From contig CAZXDS010000181.1 of the NCBI GenBank assembly GCA_964639525.1, forward strand, positions 1 through 6,694: a stretch of DNA of 6,694 bases, given 5' to 3'. The stretch is from CAZXDS01 sp964639525. GTDB taxonomy: Bacteria; Bacteroidota; Ignavibacteria; Ignavibacteriales; Melioribacteraceae. A program made the position numbers and the translations under genes. How positions within the stretch are numbered: position 1 is the first letter of the stretch; each line of letters begins with the position of its first letter. This document shows positions 1-4,480 of this stretch, piece by piece. The notes beneath the pieces are model-generated. The model saw only the letters and a list, made by a program, of their open reading frames with translations, was not told where the DNA came from and did no database searches.

Positions 1-231
1 TTTTTATCATCGTTATAAATCATTATTTTATTTGATTTTAATTTTGCCCCCGAATCGCTGTCGTACAACAGCAATACATGGTTAAAACAACATGGATATT
101 TAGTAGTATCTAAATACTTTAAGAACTATAACATAATTCTCAATTGCCCATTATTAATACAGAGTATCATTTTGAGTCACAAATAAAACTATTAAATAAT
201 TAAAAAGTCGAATTTTACGTTATTTTCATTA
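1..231. other. AT-rich intergenic stretch upstream of a sigma-54 promoter
   Basis: I find no convincing gene here; all frames are broken by stops within a few dozen codons. The visible content is one palindrome at 54-75 (listed separately) and a very AT-rich tract at about 180-230 just before the -24 element. Such tracts are common upstream of sigma-54 promoters, where DNA bending helps an activator reach the polymerase. What lies left of position 1 is unknown. Confidence 0.6.
54..75. promoter_or_regulatory. imperfect palindrome, candidate activator (enhancer) site
   Basis: Arms GCTGT (57-61) and ACAGC (68-72) flank a self-complementary GTAC core (63-66), with further pairing of AT at 54-55 to AT at 74-75. 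Only positions 56/73 and 62/67 fail to match. Its centre lies about 190 bp upstream of the transcription start predicted from the sigma-54 element, within the usual reach of bacterial enhancer-binding proteins. It could instead be the remains of a hairpin from a gene to the left, since no T-run follows to settle it. The regulatory role is inferred. Confidence 0.35.
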
Positions 232-247
232 TGGCACGGCACTTGCA
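232..247 (+). promoter_or_regulatory. sigma-54 (RpoN) -24/-12 promoter
   Basis: The sequence TGGCACG-GCAC-TTGCA matches the core sigma-54 consensus TGGCACG-N4-TTGCW at every specified base. The invariant GG (233-234) and GC (245-246) are separated by exactly 10 bp, as the family requires. Transcription should start near 258 and run rightward. Chance occurrence of such a full match in a window this size is very unlikely. Use would need RpoN plus an ATP-dependent activator, neither of which is encoded here. The first things downstream are the small ORFs and the foldable segment at 294-518; the next sizeable gene starts only at 1004. Confidence 0.8.
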
Positions 248-293
248 TTAAGTTCAGCATAAAACGAATCTCTCTCAAGATTGTTTATAAATA

Positions 294-386
294 ATGACAA
301 ATGATAACAAGATACGATTGGCTAGGTCATTGACCGTTATCACAAAATTTGGAATTACGGTTCTTTATATTAGTGGCGGAAATTAG
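294..386 (+). CDS. putative 30-aa small ORF downstream of the sigma-54 promoter
   Basis: An ATG about 36 nt after the predicted sigma-54 start opens a 30-codon frame ending in TAG. The peptide begins MTNDNKIRLARSLTV, with a polar basic start and a mildly hydrophobic second half ending ITVLYISGGN. No clear Shine-Dalgarno sequence precedes it; an AAGA lies a few bases further up. The stop is followed at once, in the same frame, by the ATG of the next small ORF. I recognise no family. It may be a leader peptide, a small protein, a remnant split by the TAG, or a chance frame across a non-coding RNA. Its main support is its position behind the promoter. Confidence 0.3.
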   Translation: MTNDNKIRLARSLTVITKFGITVLYISGGN

Positions 387-508
387 ATGAATGAATTTTT
401 ATTTGAGGGTTTTTTGAATAAATTAAGTACGAATTCAACTATTTTTCCTATACTGTACTCGGGTGGTGGATTTCCGGTAATTGGGCTAGGTTACTGGAGG
501 TCGCCACT
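372..508 (+). ncRNA. possible structured RNA with alternative long-range pairings
   Basis: AGTGGCG (372-378) is exactly complementary to CGCCACT (502-508), closing a domain that holds two local hairpins: AGTACG/TGTACT (426-431/454-459, one G-U) and CCGGTAA/TTACTGG (474-480/491-497, one G-U). The same 3' arm can instead pair locally with GGGTGG (461-466) to make a terminator-like hairpin. Two mutually exclusive partners for one arm is the layout of attenuators and switches. I recognise no named RNA family: it is not a 4.5S, RNase P or tmRNA signature. It sits within the predicted sigma-54 transcript. Foldability alone is weak evidence. Confidence 0.3.
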
Positions 509-518
509 CACTTTTTAA
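387..518 (+). CDS. putative 43-aa small ORF, in frame with the preceding one
   Basis: This 43-codon frame starts at an ATG touching the TAG of the upstream small ORF and ends in TAA inside the T-run of the hairpin at 461-516. It begins MNEFLFEGFLNKLSTNS and ends GLGYWRSPLTF, with a Gly-rich SGGGFPVIGLG stretch. A GG-containing centre followed by a short aromatic tail could suggest a processed peptide precursor, but no leader motif, maturation enzyme or transporter is nearby. It lacks the Asp/Glu a lasso-type ring would need. Coding sequence running into a terminator-like hairpin is unusual, so an RNA gene is an equally good reading. Confidence 0.28.
   Translation: MNEFLFEGFLNKLSTNSTIFPILYSGGGFPVIGLGYWRSPLTF
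461..516 (+). terminator. terminator-like hairpin ending the sigma-54 transcript
   Basis: The outer stem GGGTGG/CCACTC (461-466/504-509, one G-U) and inner stem CCGGTAA/TTACTGG (474-480/491-497, one G-U) are separated by an internal loop. The outer stem is followed by AC and then TTTTT (512-516). The internal loop makes it weaker than a classic intrinsic terminator. Together with the promoter at 232-247 it would define a transcript of about 260 nt. Confidence 0.4.
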
Positions 519-552
519 TTGATAATGGATAATTGACAGTTGATAATTATCA
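518..552. repeat. AT-rich TTGATAAT repeat with a 12-bp palindrome
   Basis: The words TTGATAAT, ATAATTGA and TTGATAAT follow one another and end in the perfect palindrome TGATAATTATCA (541-552). Low-complexity strings of this sort are scattered between genes in many Bacteroidota-like genomes. No function can be assigned. Confidence 0.45.
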
Positions 553-669
553 GATTTCCTACAATCAAAAGTCATTTTTAAATTTACTTTATTGTTCTGT
601 TGCATAAAGAGGCTGTGTGAAAACATCCAATCAATGAGATGAAAAATTTCATAATTTATGATATTTATT
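553..669. other. intergenic stretch, only short palindromes
   Basis: No gene is visible. Two short AT-rich palindromes occur: ATGAAA-AA-TTTCAT (639-652) and TCATAATTTATGA (649-661). The word AGGCTGTGTGAAAAC (610-624) resembles ends of some insertion sequences, but no partner end or transposase is present. Confidence 0.5.
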
Positions 670-794
670 AATGAGTCCGGTCCAAAAAGTAATATTTTGA
701 CTAACCCACGACTTCAGCCGTGGGGAAACAGACTAAAAACGAACTCCCCCAAACGGACTTTAGTCCGTTCGGGGCTTTTTAGAGTGGACTCATT
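670..794. repeat. REP/MITE-like element: two hairpins inside inverted repeats
   Basis: The terminal inverted repeats at 670-689 and 775-794 match at 17 of 20 positions, beginning AATGAGTCC and ending GGACTCATT. Inside are two hairpins. The first is CCCACG/CGTGGG (705-710/719-724). The second is CCCC-a-AACGGAC/GTCCGTT-c-GGGG (747-758/763-774) with loop TTTA and one mismatched pair. Paired short GC-rich hairpins in AT-rich DNA are typical of REP-type sequences mobilised in trans by IS200/IS605-like REP-associated transposases; no transposase is present. The second hairpin runs into CTTTTT (775-780), so it could also stop rightward transcription. A reading frame across it is a by-product. Confidence 0.55.
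747..780 (+). terminator. possible intrinsic terminator formed by the second REP-like hairpin
   Basis: A stem of 11 pairs plus one A-C mismatch with a TTTA tetraloop is followed by C and TTTTT. The geometry fits an intrinsic terminator and would insulate the downstream helicase from read-through. It may be incidental, because the T-run belongs to the terminal inverted repeat of the element. Confidence 0.35.
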
Positions 795-821
795 CATAAT
801 TCGACAATTATCATTCATAAT
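790..821. repeat. 11-bp direct repeat TCATTCATAAT
   Basis: TCATTCATAAT occurs at 790-800 and again at 811-821, a 21-bp period, with the AT-rich filler TCGACAATTA between. It adjoins the right end of the hairpin element and resembles the low-complexity repeat at 518-552 read on the other strand. No function is assigned. Confidence 0.45.
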
Positions 822-937
822 CCCACATTGCTCTTCCTCATTTCTCCATGCTTTTTTTATTCTTTCCCAATCCAACTTTAACAAAATAAAAAATTCAAAT
901 TTAAATAATCTTATTTTTATCAAATCGGATTCCAACT

Positions 938-945
938 TATATTTG
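938..945 (+). promoter_or_regulatory. candidate Bacteroidota-type -7 promoter element for the helicase
   Basis: TATATTTG fits the TAnnTTTG -7 consensus of Bacteroidota housekeeping promoters. The matching -33 TTTG is not clear; only a TTTT run at 914-917 stands at a suitable distance. The start would fall near 952, giving a 5' leader of about 50 nt before the helicase ATG. Moderate support only, as the region is highly AT-rich. Confidence 0.33.
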
Positions 946-946
946 C

Positions 947-963
947 TTAACTTACTAAGTTAA
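947..963. promoter_or_regulatory. perfect 17-bp palindrome, possible operator or leader hairpin
   Basis: TTAACTTA-C-TAAGTTAA has two 8-bp arms that match exactly around one central base. It starts one base after the candidate -7 element and spans the predicted start, where a repressor would block transcription. In RNA it could form a small hairpin at the 5' end. It lies 40 bp before the helicase ATG. Either role is inferred. Confidence 0.4.
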
Positions 964-990
964 ATTTTAAATATAAAATAATTATAAATT

Positions 991-995
991 AGGAA
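991..995 (+). promoter_or_regulatory. ribosome binding site of the helicase
   Basis: AGGAA ends 8 nt before the ATG at 1004, a normal Shine-Dalgarno spacing. It supports that ATG as the start, and the protein also begins at the expected point just before the Q-motif region. Confidence 0.5.
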
Positions 996-1003
996 CAGAT
1001 ATT

Positions 1004-2785
1004 ATGACTTTTGAAGAAATTGGAATTGAAAATAAATACTTGCATGCAATTAAAGATTTGGGATTTGAAAATCCTATGCCGGTGCAGGAGAAAGTAATTC
1101 CATATTTAAACCAGGATGAATGCGATGATTTAATTGCTTTGGCACAAACCGGAACCGGTAAAACCGCAGCTTACGGATTGCCGTTGCTTCAAAAAACAAA
1201 TTCCAATGTAAAATATGTTCAGCACCTTATTCTTTCACCAACTCGTGAGCTTTGTTTGCAGATATCAAAAGATATAACGGCTTATGCAAAGTACGAAAGC
1301 GGTATAAAGGTACTTGCTGTTTTCGGCGGGACAAGTATCGAAAAGCAAATCAGCAGTATCAGAAAAGGTGTACATATTATTTCCGCAACACCGGGAAGGT
1401 TACTCGATTTAATCAAAAGAAATGTTGTTAAAATTTCAAAAATTAAATCAGTCGTATTGGATGAAGCGGACGAAATGCTGAATATGGGTTTTAGAGAGGA
1501 GCTTGAATCAATATTAAAAGAAACACCTGAAGATAAAAATACTTTCCTTTTTTCAGCAACTATGCCGAACGAAGTTCGTAAAATGGCAAACCGCTATATG
1601 AAGAATCCGATTGAAATTACTATCGGCAAAAAAAACGTTGGAGCCGAGAATGTAAATCACGTCAGCTATATGGTAAAGGCTCGTGACAGATATTTGGCAC
1701 TTAAAAGAATTGCGGATTTTTATCCCGGTATTTACGGAATAATTTTTTGCCGTACGAGAAAGGAAACTCAGGATGTTGCCGACAAATTAATTCAAGACGG
1801 ATACAATGCTGACTCGCTTCACGGTGATTTATCTCAAATGCAGCGTGACAAAGTAATGTCGAAATTTCGCAATGGAAATCTAAAACTTCTTGTTGCAACG
1901 GATGTTGCCGCGAGAGGGATAGATGTGGATAACCTTACGCATATTATTAATTATAATTTACCCGATGATTTGGAAATATATACTCACAGAAGCGGGAGGA
2001 CGGGAAGAGCAGGCCGCAGTGGTACTTCGATTGTAATTGCTAATCTAAGAGAAAACAGAAAGCTTCAAATGATTGAAAAGCAGATTAACAAAAAATTTGT
2101 TAATAAAACTGTTCCGCTGGGAAAGGATATTTGCGGAAAGCAGCTTTTTTATCTTATTGATAAAATGATAAATGTTGAAGTGGATAACAAGCAAATAGAT
2201 GCCTTTCTTCCGGCTATTTTGGAAAAACTTGAAGGATTTAGTTCTGAAGAACTCATTAAAAAATTTGTGTCTCTTGAATTCAACAGATTCCTTGATTACT
2301 ACAAAAACACACCCGACTTGAACGCTCCCGAAGGCTCAAGAAAAAGGGGTAGAGATAACGACAGAAGAGATAAAAGTTCGAGGGGCGAGAGAGGAAGAAA
2401 CGGAGGCAGAGGAGAGGACAGAAATTCATCTCAGGCATTAACACGTTTCTTTATCAATTTAGGCAAAACCGATAATCTTAGTCCCGTAGATATAATCGGA
2501 ATGGTTAATGATTATGGCGGTTCGAGGAATATTGAAATCGGCGAAATAGATATTAAGAAAACATTTTCATTTTTTGAAGCTGATTCGGAATATACCGGAG
2601 ATTTATTAAAAGGTTTTAATAATAAATCATTTAAAAAGAGAAAAATCAATCTTGAGATTACTGAAGGCAAAAAGAGGGATGCAAAACCGGATTTCAGAAA
2701 AGGTAAGAAGAAAAACTATTCAAAAGATAAATTTTCAAAGGATACATTTAGTCCTAAATCAAAAAGAAAAAAAAGAAGGAAATAA
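1004..2785 (+). CDS. deaD: DEAD-box ATP-dependent RNA helicase, DeaD/CsdA type
   Basis: A cytoplasmic RNA helicase that uses ATP to open short RNA duplexes. The family acts in ribosome assembly, mRNA turnover and cold adaptation. All core motifs are visible: Q-motif region (about 3-31), Walker A AQTGTGKT (47-54), PTREL (79-83), GG (108-109), TPGR (129-132), DEAD (153-156), SAT (184-186), the VATDVAARGID segment (297-307) and HRSGRTGRAG (328-337). A charged Arg/Gly-rich linker (about 443-475) leads to a DbpA-type RNA-binding domain (about 479-553; RFFINLGKTDNLSP start), which separates DeaD/CsdA/DbpA proteins from RhlE types. The last 40 residues are a Lys/Arg-rich tail. At 593 residues it is near the usual DeaD length and looks intact. 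It stands alone, with its own candidate promoter and terminator. Confidence 0.96.
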   Translation: MTFEEIGIENKYLHAIKDLGFENPMPVQEKVIPYLNQDECDDLIALAQTGTGKTAAYGLPLLQKTNSNVKYVQHLILSPTRELCLQISKDITAYAKYESGIKVLAVFGGTSIEKQISSIRKGVHIISATPGRLLDLIKRNVVKISKIKSVVLDEADEMLNMGFREELESILKETPEDKNTFLFSATMPNEVRKMANRYMKNPIEITIGKKNVGAENVNHVSYMVKARDRYLALKRIADFYPGIYGIIFCRTRKETQDVADKLIQDGYNADSLHGDLSQMQRDKVMSKFRNGNLKLLVATDVAARGIDVDNLTHIINYNLPDDLEIYTHRSGRTGRAGRSGTSIVIANLRENRKLQMIEKQINKKFVNKTVPLGKDICGKQLFYLIDKMINVEVDNKQIDAFLPAILEKLEGFSSEELIKKFVSLEFNRFLDYYKNTPDLNAPEGSRKRGRDNDRRDKSSRGERGRNGGRGEDRNSSQALTRFFINLGKTDNLSPVDIIGMVNDYGGSRNIEIGEIDIKKTFSFFEADSEYTGDLLKGFNNKSFKKRKINLEITEGKKRDAKPDFRKGKKKNYSKDKFSKDTFSPKSKRKKRRK

Positions 2786-2799
2786 TTTTATTGTTGTAA

Positions 2800-2844
2800 A
2801 ACAAACCTTCCTCGCAGAGTCCGGTGGACGGTTTGTTCTTTTTC
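2800..2844 (+). terminator. intrinsic terminator after the helicase
   Basis: AACAAACC/GGTTTGTT (2800-2807/2830-2837) is a perfect 8-bp stem followed by CTTTTTC. Inside, a smaller hairpin GTCC-ggt-GGAC (2819-2829) stands next to the unpaired word TCGCAGA (2812-2818). It lies 15 bp after the helicase stop. On the opposite strand the stem is followed by TTTTAC, so it may work weakly both ways. Confidence 0.75.
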
Positions 2845-2898
2845 TATGTTTGAGAAAGTGTAAAAACTAAAAACTTTTATAATGTGAGTTACTGGAAC

Positions 2899-2940
2899 AA
2901 AACCGACTGTTCGCAGAACTCTTTGAGGAAAGTCGGTTTT
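2899..2940. terminator. bidirectional terminator-like hairpin between convergent units
   Basis: AAAACCGACT/AGTCGGTTTT (2899-2908/2931-2940) is a perfect 10-bp stem with A-rich and T-rich ends, so either strand gives a stem ending in U residues. Its 22-nt loop contains TCGCAGA (2911-2917) and a small CTC-ttt-GAG hairpin (2919-2927), mirroring the preceding hairpin. It is probably the stop for the leftward operon, about 90 nt after that stop codon, and a backup for the helicase. Confidence 0.65.
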
Positions 2941-3031
2941 ACAATAATTTATTCACAACAATTTAAGTGGATAAAATTATTTTTAATCAGAGATTACAAT
3001 ATTTATGTTAGGCTCAGATTAGCTGTTTAGT

Positions 3032-3874
3032 TTACAACATCAGCAAATATTTTATTCCGCCGGAAAAATAATTAATGTTATAAGTGCTAAAATCAGAATA
3101 AGTATAATTTGTGATAAATGTTAATTTACGAGATACTAAGTATTTCAAAGTTAAACTGACATTGAGTTTTTGCGTTTCGTTTTGATTGAATATTGTTAAA
3201 ATAGTATCATCATAAAAATAAGCTCTTTCTCCAAAAGCACCGCTTCCGTCAATAGAAAATAAATTGCTGATTTTATAATTTATATCAATTTTGACAGAGT
3301 TTAAATTCCTTCCATCTGAAATAATGCTTTTTGTAAATGTTGCTGCAAAAAGAAATTTTGTTCCAATTAACCTTTTAACTACTGCAGTATAATGTTCGAT
3401 GTTCAAATTAATAATTCCATCCAAGGTTATATAATTACCGGACAATCCGATGAAATAAAAACCTTTATTAAATAACAGATTTACATCTAATACATTCAGT
3501 TTGTCGGTATAAGAAAAGCCCGCTGGTTTTGACTTATATTCGCCGGTGATGTAGGAATAGTAAAATCCAAGATAGAACGGGTAAATATTTTTTGTGCCTC
3601 CGAACGTAAACATTTGCTGGTCATATTTCCATCCGTTAGAAGCGGAAATACTGCCGGTCGGATGATTTATCAAAAGCTTATCATACCCCAAAGTAACAAA
3701 ATCTTTGTAATTGAAACCAACAGTTGCAAATTCTGAAACGGCATTTGCTGACCCGCCATCGGAATAATTACTGTTCGTATAAAATGCCGACGGAGAAAAA
3801 GAAGTTACTTTCATCTGGGCAGTAATTTTCACTGATGCAATTAAAACGAATATGGTAATTATTATAATTTTCAT
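3032..3874 (-). CDS. exported outer-membrane beta-barrel protein (hypothetical)
   Basis: 280 residues, beginning with a signal peptide (MKIIIITIFVLIASVKITAQ, probable cleavage after Q20). The rest is rich in Tyr, Phe, Asn and Ser with alternating polar and hydrophobic residues in many short strands (for example TVGFNYKDFVTLGYDKLLI, LNVSLTLKYLVS, FITNYTYSDFSTYNINYF). That is the pattern of a small outer-membrane barrel. It ends GGIKYLLML rather than in a terminal Phe. It could be distantly related to YaiO-like barrels, which also occur with TPR segments, but I see no signature that proves it. The ATG overlaps the stop of the TPR gene (ATGA), implying coupled translation and a shared role. The transported substrate, if any, is unknown. 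Confidence 0.75.
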   Translation of the reverse strand: MKIIIITIFVLIASVKITAQMKVTSFSPSAFYTNSNYSDGGSANAVSEFATVGFNYKDFVTLGYDKLLINHPTGSISASNGWKYDQQMFTFGGTKNIYPFYLGFYYSYITGEYKSKPAGFSYTDKLNVLDVNLLFNKGFYFIGLSGNYITLDGIINLNIEHYTAVVKRLIGTKFLFAATFTKSIISDGRNLNSVKIDINYKISNLFSIDGSGAFGERAYFYDDTILTIFNQNETQKLNVSLTLKYLVSRKLTFITNYTYSDFSTYNINYFSGGIKYLLML

Positions 3875-4476
3875 TTTGTCAATTCAAATCCTTTTGAGGC
3901 ACTAGTATCTGCCGGAACAGAAATTAAAGCATTTGTAAAATAACTATTAGCCATCGAACCATTCCCAAGATAATAGTAAGTCCACCCAAGATATAAATTA
4001 GCATAATAATCACTCGGTGAATCATTCTGTATTATTTCAAATAGCGCCTTTGCATTCAAATAATTCTTGTTGTTAAAATAAATCTGTCCTAATCTTAAAT
4101 TTGCAGTGTAGTTATGCGAGTCATTATCCAGTATAGATTTGTATATATTTATAATTGTATCCCATTTTTTTTCTTTGCTCAAAGGAAGAGTGAGTCCGAA
4201 AAATGCCTCATGTGAGTTTGAACTAATTGTAATTGCTCGGTGATAGTATTTCTCAGAAGTCTTATAATCATTTGTTACATAATAAAGCCAGCCTAAACGA
4301 AGATTTACAAGGTAGTCATCCGAATAAGAATTGTAAATATCAAGAAGTGTTTTTGTTGCTTCACCATATTTTAAGTTATCAGCTTGTTTAATTGATTTTG
4401 CGAATGCATCTAATTTAGAATTTTGTGCAGACAATGGAATTGCACCAAGCAAAACGATTAACAATAATGTTTTCAT
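3871..4476 (-). CDS. exported tetratricopeptide-repeat protein
   Basis: 201 residues from the chosen start. A signal peptide (MKTLLLIVLLGAIPLSAQ, cleavage after Q18) leads into five back-to-back 34-residue units: a diverged one at 21-54 and clear TPRs at about 55-88, 89-122, 123-156 and 157-190. Small and aromatic residues recur in register (NLRLGWLYY, NLRLGQIYF, NLYLGWTYY). TPR stacks are protein-binding scaffolds; this one would sit in the periplasm or at the inner face of the outer membrane. An earlier in-frame ATG at 4503 exists, but it lies inside the upstream gene and would put a polar stretch before the signal peptide. The chosen ATG has AGGAA 7 nt upstream. It lies 4 bp after the transporter gene and overlaps the barrel gene, so it probably links the two. 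Confidence 0.85.
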   Translation of the reverse strand: MKTLLLIVLLGAIPLSAQNSKLDAFAKSIKQADNLKYGEATKTLLDIYNSYSDDYLVNLRLGWLYYVTNDYKTSEKYYHRAITISSNSHEAFFGLTLPLSKEKKWDTIINIYKSILDNDSHNYTANLRLGQIYFNNKNYLNAKALFEIIQNDSPSDYYANLYLGWTYYYLGNGSMANSYFTNALISVPADTSASKGFELTK

Positions 4477-4480
4477 TAAT

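Noticed and set aside
1..23. Possible start of a leftward gene (ATG at 23-21, MIYNDDK)
   Set aside because: Only seven codons are visible, there is no Shine-Dalgarno sequence, and a second ATG in another frame is equally good. It cannot be supported.
320..491. Direct repeat GGCTAGGT at 320-327 and 484-491
   Set aside because: An 8-bp match at this distance is weak, and the flanking sequence is not collinear between the two copies. It was not treated as a feature.
387..518. Lasso or other modified-peptide precursor with core after SGGG
   Set aside because: No Asp/Glu occurs at ring-closing positions, no recognisable leader motif is present, and no maturation or export genes are nearby.
610..624. 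AGGCTGTGTGAAAAC as the end of an insertion sequence
   Set aside because: It looks like some IS termini, and AGGCTGTGTGAA recurs at 4693-4704 inside the transporter gene. But there is no matching inverted end, target duplication or transposase, so it is probably coincidence.
714..935. 73-codon minus-strand reading frame in the same region
   Set aside because: It is composed of the reverse strand of the hairpin element and AT repeats (strings such as RIMNE), typical of repeat translation rather than a gene.
658..963. 101-codon plus-strand reading frame before the helicase
   Set aside because: It runs straight through the inverted-repeat hairpin element and low-complexity AT repeats, has no ribosome binding site, and its translation has no protein-like pattern. 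It is a by-product of the repeat.
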